64,000 nucleotides of DNA from Sanguinoderma infundibulare (taxonomy: Eukaryota > Basidiomycota > Agaricomycetes > Polyporales > Polyporaceae), in assembly GCA_032821775.1 (NCBI GenBank), contig JAVLRN010000006.1, positions 1,984,001-2,048,000 of the forward strand. Reading direction: 5' to 3'. The position numbers were made by a program, and so were the translations under genes. A model generated the notes under the pieces. The model did no database searches, was not told where the DNA came from, and worked only from the letters and a program-made list of their open reading frames with translations. Below, one piece after another: positions 1 through 9,960 of the stretch. The stretch's first letter is position 1, and every line of letters begins with the position of its first letter.

Positions 1-1492
1 CAAAATCTGATACCAGGAACATATATTGCATTGAGGATACCGCCGCATTCATCGACGCAACGGAAGTCCCAACCCACCTCAATTGATTTCAAGAACCGCT
101 GACAGCTCCGGTCTCTGAAATCCCTCCCGACGGTGAAGTTGTGGAAGTTATGCGATCCCTCAAACTTCTTCGCAGCCTCCCTAAGTGACGCGAGCTGTTC
201 CGGCGCGATGCGGTATGCGCGTTTTCTCCCAAGGTCATCTTGTGAGGTCGTATCGGCGTCAACGCCCTCCCAGAATGTGTGCGCGGCACACTCGGAGCCC
301 TGAGCTTTGAGGGTGTTGTAAACACCGCTTCCAGGTTTGGGGGGTATCATAAGGTATGACGGGAAGAAGTAGGTGTATTTGCGGCTGTCGCATGTCCTGG
401 CATTACATGCGGGGTCAACGAAGGCACGGCGATAGAGCGAGGAGCAGTACAGACGTTCGTGCGTTGAACGAGTTTTGGACCCGGAGCTATAGGATTCGGC
501 AAATTCAGACCAATCGCATGCAAGCAAGGGGGAACCAGAAGCATAAACATACAATGCTCCATAAACGGATCTCTGGTGGAAGCTCTTCGTTGATTCTCGC
601 AACCAGGTCTGGCACACCAGGGATGATGTTGATGAGCTTCATGGACACGACGTTCCCTGCAGCGTGTACGCCCGCGTCTGTGCGCGCGGCTCTCCCCAAT
701 TTCACCTGAAGATCAGTGGTCCAGCAATCGGAAGCATAAGGTCCTTCTTCCCTTAACGCACCTTTGTCGGGTTGTCCGAGTTGTCTTTTGACACAGCACC
801 GACCTTGATGAGAGCATCGAAAAGCACGCCCTCAATGGTGCGGAGGTTCGGATCTGGTTGACTGCGGCATTGCGAACGATGAAGGGGTTCCGGATAGCAT
901 AGGAGCAGAGAGACACGTACATCTGCATACCACTATACCCATCCCCGCAGAAACCGATGAGCAGCGCGCACTGTCGTTTCGGCAGACGAGGTGCCTTCGG
1001 CTCGCCGTTCTCTGGCGGACGAGCCTCCTCGCCCTCGGGGCGTGTCCCCCTTCTGCGGTTCCGCACGAAGTCCTCGTCCCCCTTTTTTCCCCGCTGCCTT
1101 TTATTCCTGCTTCCGCCCCTCTTCTCCTTCACTTTCTCCTTCCCCTTCCCCTTCGCACTTGGTGGGTTCGCTTCTCCCGCCTCACCATCGTCCTCCGCGG
1201 CCCCCTTCGCGTCATTCATCGTCGTAGCCTCAGGCTCGTTAGGTTTCTGTCGTTTGGACGCGTTGATTGCGTCTTCCGGCACGTCCTTTTGAGGTCTCTT
1301 GAGGCTCGTTGGACTTGAGGCGGATGGCGGGTCTGTCGTGCCGGTAACTGAGTCCATGGTCGCCCTGAACGATGCTATCCCACGGAGCGTTTGAGGAAGG
1401 CACGACCGTCGATTGCGTGAATATGCACCGCGCCTTGGGATGGGAGAAGAGAGGAAGAGGAGGTGTCTGCTGACGAGAAATCTGCTCAACAT
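1..1492 (-). CDS. PUS1: tRNA pseudouridine synthase Pus1 (TruA family), 3' end off the window
   Basis: Converts uridines in tRNA (and some other RNAs) to pseudouridine. Exons on the minus strand: 1492-921, 861-762, 705-553, 486-455 and 396-78; a further donor (GTGGGT) begins at 77 and the gene runs off the left edge. The spliced protein starts its catalytic domain with CALLIGFCGDGYSGMQ, continues through PDPNLRTIEG, and carries the TruA-family catalytic motif RAARTDAGVH (Asp at about residue 234 counted from 1492). It goes on with NSFNAR, CDSRKYTYFFPSYL and HNFHNFTVGRDFRD, all in the Pus1 order. Two in-frame starts are possible: ATG 1492 adds an Arg/Ser-rich N-terminus resembling a mitochondrial presequence, while ATG 1357 would give the shorter form. 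A Lys/Arg-rich, probably nuclear-localising, low-complexity stretch precedes the catalytic domain. Family call is secure; the final C-terminal exon(s) lie outside the window. Confidence 0.93.
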
Positions 1493-2686
1493 GCGCAACG
1501 ATGAGCCCGGCGTCTGCAAGTCCCCGGAAGTTGTCTGGAGCTGATCTGCCGTTGTCGGATTCGTGTTGGCTCACGACATTCAACGATGGCAAATGCATGT
1601 TGTTTGTACAAGGTACTGGAACGTCGATCATACACCCATGTCTAGGTACCACGATGAATGCCAGCGAAAGCTATGACCTTAGTGTCATCTAAAAGATACA
1701 GCCCTCTGCTAGCAAAGACACATTTCTCGCACGTCGTTAGCTTCCATGCAGAGAGATATCGCAGAGGATGGTTTCTTCGAGAAATAGATGTCATTACATC
1801 ACATGAATAACCTAATAATATTGGTGCACCTCGGTCACTGGGAGAATGCCTACCGTTGAGAACACAATTGTGAGACCGTCGGAGACTTGAGAAGTCCACA
1901 ATGGGAGGCCAGATGACCGCGTGCCTTCGTTTTGACGCTACGATGCTGTCCCCGTGGCCGGCGTGTGGAGGTCATCCCCCTCCGATTGAGGGCGGTCGGC
2001 GCACAGAAACCGCCGCAGAAATCGCTTCGAAAAAGTGGTGGACGTACCGAGCATATTTGGCTGAGGAACCCCACAGCAGTCGTCGACGTCCAAACACGTT
2101 GCTTCCCGCAAGGGCAATTGACATGCACTCGATCTGCGCAAAGGCAGGAAGAGGGTCATCTCGGTACCAGCCATACGGTGATCTCCTCGGTTGTGGCTCA
2201 CCCGGAGGCTGGGAAGGCATCAAGCGAAGAACGTTGCACTCGTGCTCAGCTCGCACAGGGAAACCGGCTGGTCGTACGAGCAGTCGTGGCCAATCATCCC
2301 ATGCCGCGATAATCCCGTTTGAATGGCGTCCGCCGTCCGGGCAAGATATTAGGCAGGGTGTGGACCATTGGTGGGACGAGCTTCCTCCCCATGCGCCTTC
2401 CTTGCTGCTCTCTTAGGTACATGCCCCCAGACGTCGAGACCAAGGAAAGCAATCGAGGGGAGGGTGATCGCGGTAGACAAGGTGGTCGGCGGTCAGGAAA
2501 GCGAACGTGCAAACTGTGGGGAGGGAGGCCATTTATGGGCGTCTAACGGAGCGTTTATAGCAGTGATGGACCTCGGACGATTTTGTAAATTGTTCGCCCT
2601 TGCTTTCTTTCCCCTGACTCGTCTCGTCTCCCCTTCAAAGCATACATAGACCCTATAATATTTCTCTCTAGACTTCACGACCAGCC
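1493..2686. other. Divergent intergenic region between PUS1 and MTHFR
   Basis: About 1.2 kb separating two divergently transcribed genes, so it should hold both promoters. Open frames on both strands (for example minus-strand 2400-1972) have no recognisable domain and no clear start or splice structure, so none is called. A TATA-like stretch (CCTATAATA, around 2651-2659) lies about 30 bases before the MTHFR start codon. Confidence 0.5.
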
Positions 2687-5182
2687 ATGAAAATCAGCCG
2701 CAAGATCGACCAGGCAGCCAAGGAAGACCGCGTTTGGTGGTCGTTCGAATATTTCCCACCCCGGACAGCGCAGGTCAGTATGCCACAGACGCGGCCGCCG
2801 TTAGCCCTATTTGCAACAATATTCACTTACCCTCTTTCTCGATGTAGGGCCTCCAAAACCTTTTAGACCGCATCGAACGCATGCGCGCGCTGGGCCCTGA
2901 GTTCGTCGACATCACATGGTGAGTAACCCCTCGATATTCAAAATCACGGATTGGCGTCTTCTGACAGCGGCGAAGGAACGCGGGGGGACGAACATCGGAG
3001 CTCACGTCAGAACTCGTCAAGACGTGCCAGAAGCTAATCGGCATGGAGACATGTATGCATCTCACTTGCACCGGCATGCCGAAGGAGAAGGTGGACGTTG
3101 CGTTGCGGGTGAGTAGTTTGCAGACCCTTTTCCGGCGTATCTTCGAACTTTCTGCATGTGCGAGTGTTGGAGTATGATAAATGCTGCGAGGTACGTGGTC
3201 CTCGTGGACCGCAGCGGAAAAGCATCTTGTTTTACCGTGTCTGTCACTGAAGACGCAGGGAACCGTTCTCCAATTTACTGTCCTCCTGTATCCTGTTCCC
3301 CATTCACGCGATGCTGAAAGAGACGGGACGGCCATGCTTCGGCGCTCTTGCTGCGCCCTATGCTGACACTCGTCAGTGGCATTGCCTCCCTAAAGCTATA
3401 GGCCGATGGATATTGTAGGGCGTAGGATATGCTCGGGGTTCCGCTGTCTGTCCCATGTTTTCGTCCGTATCAATAGATCTAATACTGAATTATGCGACAG
3501 GAGGCGAAGCAGCACGGTTGCCGCAACGTCCTTGCCCTCCGAGGTGACCCACCTGTCGGAAAGGAGTGGGAGGCCGTCGAGGGCGGCTTCTCCTACGGCG
3601 TCGATCTCGTCCGGTACATCCGTGCAGAGTATGGCGACTACTTCGATATCGCCGTAGCGGGTTATCCCCAAACCCACAATATGCCTGCTGAGGACGCTGC
3701 GCGCGAGATGCAATACCTCAAGGAGAAAGTCGACGCCGGCGCAACCTTTATATTCACGCAGATGTTCTACGACGTCGAAATGTTCGTCGCCTGGGTCAAG
3801 GCGGCCCGGGCCGCCGGAATCACTGTCCCTATCGTGCCCGGCATCATGCCCATCCAGACGTGGAACGGCTTCCAGAAAGCCGCCTCATTGGCCAAGATCA
3901 CGATCCCGCAGTTTTTCCTGGACGAGCTCGAGCCGCACAAGAATAACGATGAGAAGGTGAGGGAGCTCGGCACGAAACTCGTCGCCACCCTGTGCAGGCA
4001 GATCCTCGCTGCGGATATCGGCATCAAGGGTCTCCACTTCTACACCATGAACCTCGAGAAGGGCTGCAGGATGCTTTTGGAGGAGCTCAACCTCGTTCCG
4101 CGTGTGGAGGTCGTCAAGCCCCTCCCTTGGAGGCAGGTGCGTCCCAAGCCTTCTCCCTCAACGCAGACGATCACTCACACTACCTACAGTCGCTTACGCC
4201 CAACCGTCGTGCGGAGAACATTCGTCCGATCTTCTGGGCGAACCGCACTCGGTCCTACCTGTCCCGTACAGAGAACTGGGACGAGTATCCGAACGGTCGT
4301 TTCGGAGACTCGCGTTCACCCGCATACGGCGAACTCGACGGGTATGGCATCTGGATCAAGCAGTCCAAGGAGGACGCACTCAAGCTTTGGGACACCCCGA
4401 CGACCGTCGATGAGGTCCGTGCACTGTTCGCCAAGTTCTGTGTCGGCCAGCTGTCCGCGCTCCCGTGGTCGGATACAGCACCATCGAGCGAGACGACTGT
4501 CATCGCACAGCAGCTCGCGAAGCTGAACGAGCTCGGCTTCCTCACCATCAACTCACAGCCTGCGGTCGACGGCGCAAGGAGCGACGATCGCGTGCATGGG
4601 TGGGGTCCCGCAAATGGCTATGTTTATCAAAAGGTGCAGGTCTACCTTTGGTCTCGTGCTTGTGCGTGGGTAACTGATCCGTATTACTCCCGTATAGGCG
4701 TATCTTGAATTCTTCGTCCCACCGGAGCTGTTGGAGCTGCTCATCCCTCACATCGAGCGCGACATTAACATCACGTACTACGTGATCAACCATCGCGGCG
4801 ACCTTCGTACAAACACCCACTCGGATGGTCCCAACGCCGTTACTTGGGGCGTGTTCCCTGGCAAGGAGATCATCCAGCCTACCATTGTCGAGGCTATCAG
4901 CTTCATGGCGTGGAAGGTAAGTCACTTGTGCGTTTCTTGTACTGCGACTTGCGCTCATGCACGTTCCAGGACGAGGCGTACGAACTCGGACGCCAATGGG
5001 CGCTGTTCTATGAACCCGAATCGCCAACGCGCAAGCTGATTGACGGGATGATGGACTCGTACTACCTCGTGAACGTCGTCCACAACGACTTCAAGAAGCC
5101 TAATGCCATCTTCGAGCCCTTCTTCAAGGCTAGCGCGGAGTACGCCGCCAAGCACGCCACTGCCAACGGCGCTGCGAACTAA
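2687..5182 (+). CDS. MET13: Methylenetetrahydrofolate reductase (Met13-like)
   Basis: Reduces 5,10-methylene-THF to 5-methyl-THF, the methyl donor for methionine synthesis; cytosolic FAD enzyme. Exons: 2687-2773, 2848-2918, 2976-3108, 3501-4136, 4190-4633, 4698-4916, 4970-5182, joining in phase to 600 aa, the usual length for fungal enzymes. The N-terminal TIM-barrel half shows SFEYFPPR (the Glu at residue 21 matches the catalytic Glu of the family), DITWNAGGRTSELT, CMHLTCTGMP, NVLALRGDPP, ITQMFYDV and VPGIMPI. The C-terminal regulatory half has FGDSRSPAYGELD, VHGWGPANGYVYQKAYLEFF, NAVTWGVFPGKEIIQPTIVE and NVVHNDF, as in yeast Met13 and human MTHFR. The start is the first ATG directly before MKISRKID. 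Introns are 53-74 nt except the third, which is 392 nt. The symbol refers to the Met13-type orthologue; the paralogue Met12 cannot be excluded from sequence alone. Confidence 0.96.
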
Positions 5183-5760
5183 ATGCGCTATTGTACCCTT
5201 TCATCGAACACATCGCTTGCTTTCCCTTCCCTCTAACGACTTCTTCATTGCATCAACAGCGAAGACATGGCAGTTCAACATACTGCCAGGCCACGGTTGG
5301 CTTGCTCTATTTGTTTCCCAGCATCGTCACCGGGTTCAACCCCCACCCTCCTTTTCCCAACTTCCCCTCCCTTCCGACTCTGATCGATAACCATACTCAC
5401 GCACATATTTCCGATATGACTGCTACATCTGTTTCACTAGCCTCCGCTCTAACCTCATCGCGTTCATTGCATCCGTATCCCAGCATTCTCCCGCATCGAC
5501 ATCGAACAGCATGTGTATACTCATCTCATCCCACACTCACTGCATCAACTGCATCATCGGGAGCTCATCCTTCCGACTCATCTTATCCTACAGCAGCCAA
5601 ACTCGTCGCCCTCCCTCTGTGGCCGCACATCATCGCTATCTTTAACTGTTGTAGGGACAGTCTGCATCCAACTGCATGTATTTTATTGCTTTATCTCCTC
5701 ACCGGACGTATGACCATGCTGTATACAGAGATTGGATGTAACACAACACATACCGTGTGG
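5183..5760. other. Convergent 3' region of MTHFR and the F-box gene
   Basis: About 580 bases between the stop of the plus-strand MTHFR gene and the stop of the minus-strand F-box gene. It is C/T-rich on the plus strand, as is common for 3' untranslated regions. I see no gene in it; a long plus-strand open frame here is serine- and histidine-rich low-complexity translation. Confidence 0.45.
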
Positions 5761-7686
5761 CTACTCGACTACAGTTGAGTTAGGGAGGACCTTAAGGTCT
5801 CGCAACTCCTCATGTGTATCAAATTCCATCTCGAGCTCGTCCACAAGCACTTCCAACAGCTCTTCGAGATGCGTTTGGTCCTGGTCTGCTAGAGGCAGTG
5901 GTCCTGGAGAACCTAAGGGTTGTGTCCGATGGGGAGAGCAACTCGTGGGCGTGAACCGCAGCCCGCAATGGCGAAGCCGGTGTCCTAACTGTCCATTCCG
6001 ACACGTCAGCGTTTCGCGAAGGAGGTGTCCGAAGTCGGCGAGGAATGACAAGTCGTATGCCCACGCGATCTCCAGCCTCCGAAGCTCGGGGCATACACTA
6101 GCAAGAGCCGTAAGAGGTCTGGCAGTGCCGGGAAGATCGTGGGGTCGACCGAGGGTTTCCAGCAGTCCCCGCCATCCACCGGAAATGGGGTACGCGCAAC
6201 GCTCGTCTCTCGGCAGCAGAGACCGAATGCTGAGGCAATGATGGACGTACGCCACGTCCAACGTGGTGAGGCCTGGGAAGGCTTTGAACAGTGCGCCCCA
6301 CTCCCGGGCGCGCAGGACGCTCTCGTACAGGAGGCTATCCTCCAACCGGACGACGAGCGTCCTGACGGCGGCAGCGGGCTCGAGGAGACGGCACAGATCC
6401 CGCACGACGGGCAGCACCTCGACGTCGTTGGAACTCTCCCGTTTCGTGACGCTCCGACCGGGGACGTCGACGCAGAACCGCGCGTCGGGCCCGGCGTAGC
6501 CCCGGAGGACGAGCGACGGACCCGCGCTCTCGAAGAAGGTGAACTGGAAGTGCACTTTGTCGACGGAGGACAGGAGGGCGTCGTAGTCCGCACGGCGAGG
6601 AACTATTTGGCGGATCGAACGATGGCCGGACTCGAGCTCGGGGGGCTCGACGCGGAGATGGAACGATGCGGTGGGCGACAGCGAGAGCAATTCCAGGCAT
6701 CGCTGGAGGACGGCGGGGATCTCCCAGGCCACGAAGTGCTGCAGGCGAGGAAGCAGGACGGTGGGGAGCTGGTCGTCGAAGCGCGTGCCTAGCAGGAGGC
6801 AGCGCTGGAAGGTGAGGCGCTGCAAATTGACTGCGCGCTCCAGGGCCCGGAGGAGGACGCCTGCGCGCGGGCTGAGGCGACACTCGCAAACGCGGCACTT
6901 GCAGTTTCTCAGGTCCACGCTGAGGAGAGAAGGAAGGGCGGAAGAGTTGGTGAAGAGAAAACCTGGGATGATCAGCGTGCGCAAGCGGGGCACGCTGGCC
7001 GGGTTGAGAAGGGGGACCAGATCAGGGCTCGTACTTCGTGCCTCCTTCAGAGACCTGGCCAACTCTACGCCGTGTTGGGACAGCTCGATTTCGAGGGTGT
7101 TCAGCGTGGGGAATCCAACGTTCAGGGCATCGTAGAGGTCGGGTAGGTTGTCCAACGATATGCTGGCCTTGAGACCGGTTATGCGTGCAAGGTGAGGGCG
7201 CAGGAGGTTGTACAGAACGGGCGGGAATTCCGACACGTAGAGTCTGAGAGATCGCGGAGACGATCTCTGCAGCAGCGCTCCCAGCACGCTGTCAGGCGTC
7301 GACTCTTTCGTGGACACCAGGACGCCGATCTTCATCTCCAGCATGTCTGCCCAGAAGACGGATGTCCGCATGAGCACCGACCGCCAGAGGCGGCACACAT
7401 GCGCCAGCCCAATCTCCATGCGCGATGTTGGGCGGATGTGACCGAAGATGTGTATGAGGATTTCGGTGGGAAGACAAGCGTGCAGGGGAGTGGCGAGATT
7501 GTGGATAGAACCAAGAGCTAGGATGTATAACCTGTACTGTTCGATCCTCGAGAGTGTCCAGGATCTCGTTTGTAATAGAGAAAGCCCTTTGAGGGACAGA
7601 CGGTCCTGCGGCGGGAGGATATCTGCCAAGTCGGGATAAGGAAGACCGTCCGAATGCTGACTCGAAGAGTTCAGTACGGGGACCAT
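5761..7686 (-). CDS. F-box-like protein with leucine-rich C-terminal region
   Basis: A single-exon gene of 641 codons starting at a genuine ATG (7686-7684). Residues about 72-118 form an F-box: LPTEILIHIFGHI followed by LAHVCRLWRSVLM, the pattern of agaricomycete F-box proteins. An F-box binds Skp1 and brings a substrate to an SCF ubiquitin ligase. A helical region before it (RIEQYRLYILALGSIHN) resembles the short coiled segment often preceding the F-box in this expanded family. The remaining 500 residues have irregular leucine-rich repeats (for example LPRLQHFVAWEIP, LPSLLSVDLRNCKC) that usually bind substrate. The substrate is unknown. The gene lies head-to-head with the unrecognised gene starting near 8310. 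Confidence 0.8.
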   Translation of the reverse strand: MVPVLNSSSQHSDGLPYPDLADILPPQDRLSLKGLSLLQTRSWTLSRIEQYRLYILALGSIHNLATPLHACLPTEILIHIFGHIRPTSRMEIGLAHVCRLWRSVLMRTSVFWADMLEMKIGVLVSTKESTPDSVLGALLQRSSPRSLRLYVSEFPPVLYNLLRPHLARITGLKASISLDNLPDLYDALNVGFPTLNTLEIELSQHGVELARSLKEARSTSPDLVPLLNPASVPRLRTLIIPGFLFTNSSALPSLLSVDLRNCKCRVCECRLSPRAGVLLRALERAVNLQRLTFQRCLLLGTRFDDQLPTVLLPRLQHFVAWEIPAVLQRCLELLSLSPTASFHLRVEPPELESGHRSIRQIVPRRADYDALLSSVDKVHFQFTFFESAGPSLVLRGYAGPDARFCVDVPGRSVTKRESSNDVEVLPVVRDLCRLLEPAAAVRTLVVRLEDSLLYESVLRAREWGALFKAFPGLTTLDVAYVHHCLSIRSLLPRDERCAYPISGGWRGLLETLGRPHDLPGTARPLTALASVCPELRRLEIAWAYDLSFLADFGHLLRETLTCRNGQLGHRLRHCGLRFTPTSCSPHRTQPLGSPGPLPLADQDQTHLEELLEVLVDELEMEFDTHEELRDLKVLPNSTVVE

Positions 7687-8309
7687 TATGGGTCTGAGAG
7701 CAAGTCACCTATGTTCAAATACAAACACATCAGTAACTAGGGACATTTAGTACTCGCACCACGCGGTGGCCCAGTATAACGATCACGTGCAGATATGCAG
7801 CAGGAGACGCGAGGCAAATTGGTCATTACAAGGGTGGGGCCCGCCGCAGGCGGGCCGGAAAACGGCCCAGGGCGTCCCGAGGGCCCCCCAAATTTGGTGC
7901 CAAGGGGCACCGCCCGCGCACGGGACCAGTTGCTACCAAACTCCTCCCCGTACCGCCGTCTCGGCTGCGCAAGGCGGCCTGCCCGACGCGCTCCCGCCCC
8001 CCGCTTGCCAGAGCTCGTCTGCGAGCAGCCTTCCACAGCGTCCACGACACCCCGGCGCCTGCGATCCACCGTCCACAAGCCCAGCGACCGTTCCTGGTTG
8101 CCTCTTTTGGACCCGACGTCGGCTACCACAGGCATCCACAACCCACGCTTCCACTTGTTTGTGTACATTCGCGATCCGCGAACCGAGGTACGTCCACACT
8201 GCACCGCTCCCGCTCCTTCCTCCTCCCCTCTGACATATTTCTACAGGTCCTGCGCTCGCTCCCGGACGTCTCGATTACCCATCCACTAAATCGAGCAACT
8301 GCGCCGCGC
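7687..8309. promoter_or_regulatory. Divergent promoter region with CACGTG E-box
   Basis: Lies between the F-box gene (-) and the next plus-strand gene. A CACGTG E-box is at 7784-7789, with a TATA-like CAGTATAAC just before it (7772-7780). A well-formed intron (GTACGT donor at 8188, CTACAG acceptor ending 8246) suggests the plus-strand transcript starts upstream. An open frame from ATG 7795 runs through that intron in phase into the coding sequence at 8310, so part of this region may be coding. Confidence 0.45.
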
Positions 8310-9277
8310 ATGACTGCATCTCAAGGCCCTTCCGATACACATCGCGACTCATCATCGGCACAGTCGTTATCATGTTCATGGAAGCCACTCAAGACAAATG
8401 CGACACGAAGGAACGAAGGAGCGCAGAAGAGTGACAGGTGTGCGTGGAGTCGATTTGTTCTACGTCTAGGGGCACCCCCGGCGTCCACTCCTTCGTCCTC
8501 AACAACCATGTCCATCGTTACGTCCTACATGTCCGAGTCGCTGCTTCCATTGGGCGTCATTCACACTGCCCCCGACAACAACGTGCTTTGCCCTCTTCAT
8601 TTGTTCGGGACCACCATCTTCTCTCTCACGCTTTGCTGGGCTACCTGCGACAGGGAGGAGTCGCCGCCGCAGTGGTGCCGCATCTGCTGCATCCAGCGCT
8701 CCGGCCTCACGCCTTTCCTCGTGGACTTCAAGACACCTGTCGTCTTCGACGTCGTCGGCCAAATCTCGCCAATCAACTGCACCCTCACCACGCGCAGCTT
8801 GTGGGGGGACGACCTCGATCTCGACGACGCCAGGGGCCTTCCATACGCCTCGTGCTGGATGGAAGCACGCCCCGGCGTCCTCTCCAAGATCAACTGGGGC
8901 GCCAACAGGTCGAGCATCCAGAAGATCCTCGATTCGATCCCTGGCGACATCGACACGTCCCGCCTCTTCGCCGCGGACGACGACGGTGATGGTCCAATGA
9001 GCCTACAGCTCCTCTGGAAGGGAGAACCTGGCGAGGTGTGTCCTTTGTCCACGCGCCACGCCCTGCCAAATGCTTACTGATATATTTCCTATTCTCTCAG
9101 ACTACTGCCGCGCTCCCAGTGTTTGATGAACATGGTAATCACTGTCCCCCGGAGAACCTCGCCGAGGTTCCATTCAACCAGCCGATGCACGCAGCCTTTA
9201 CGATTCAGTACCATTACAACCGCGTGCGGAGAACGAAGATCATCTTCGCCTCCCTGATGGGAATGCTGAAGGCCTAG
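8310..9277 (+). CDS. Hypothetical protein, two or three exons
   Basis: Not recognised. Exons 8310-9035 and 9101-9277 join in phase (donor GTGTGT, acceptor TTCTCTCAG) to give 300 aa. If the upstream exon 7795-8187 is coding, it joins at 8247 in phase, extending the protein to about 452 aa. That N-terminal part is GC-rich, arginine/proline-rich and less protein-like, so the extension is uncertain; the internal ATG at 8508 is a further possible start. The better part of the protein contains a cysteine-rich stretch (CDREESPPQWCRICCIQRSG), then LVDFKTPVVFDVVGQI, DDLDLDDARGLPYASCW and a C-terminal FTIQYHYNRV...IIFASLMG. No signal peptide or membrane segment is clear. It is divergent from the F-box gene; no function is inferred. 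Confidence 0.6.
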
Positions 9278-9960
9278 TCGCTGCACCACCACCCCGATCC
9301 TCATCGACTTCTTCCTGAAGTTTCTCCAGCGCAACCAGGGTTGGGTTGCAACGTCGGCATGTAGGCGGCGGGTGTGGCTTGCAGTTCCTGTCAGTGTCGG
9401 GATGTAGGCGGTGGAGGCGTTGTCGCGGTTTGACGTTGGGCGGTGAAAGTTCCTTTGATCTAGTTGCTTCGTTTCGCGATTTTGCGCCTGCAGTGTTCGT
9501 GTTCGCCTCTGTCTGGTTATAGCTTGATCCCCTGTGTCGTGATCGTATCATACGCGCACCTATCACCTTTCTGTGTTCGTTTGTTCCTTCGGGGAGGTGT
9601 CAGTCTAGTTCGGGTCGGCGATGCACACAGGAACGCCGCGGAGGCAGAATGAAGCTGGGATGTATGAGTATTCTGTATGCATAGGTCGTAACAATGACTT
9701 GTCGTGATGTATAAGAATGGTTTATGGATTATTTTGACTGTTGAATGACCTGCGAGGGTTCGAAAGGAAGGCAGATGGCGCTCCCCAGTACGCCGATGAA
9801 CATCTGGTACATGGAGGTGAACGCGCATAGTCCTGCCGAGCTTGTATGTTTCAGGCGAGTAGCCGAGACACTTGCACAACCAAGCTCGAACGCGCCCTGC
9901 TTGAATGCGCCCTGCGCCGATGTCCCGAGGTGCAAGCCCTCAACAGGAAATTCTGTTATA
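9278..9960. other. Intergenic region upstream of the transposase-like gene
   Basis: About 680 bases. Open frames on both strands lack domains. I looked for terminal inverted repeats matching the region after 14554 and saw none by eye. An alternative start for the next gene at ATG 9745 would be in another frame, so the first ATG of the supported frame (9961) is used. Confidence 0.4.

Noticed and set aside
1972..2400. Minus-strand open frame of about 145 codons between PUS1 and MTHFR
   Set aside because: Its composition looks plausible, but it has no convincing start, splice sites or known domain, and a long frame on the opposite strand overlaps it.
3174..3372. Possible C/D box snoRNA in the long MTHFR intron (ATGATAA and CTGA boxes, CGAGTG/CACTCG stem)
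   Set aside because: The C box has a mismatch, the stem is not adjacent to it, and the spacing of nearly 190 bases is too long without clear C'/D' boxes.
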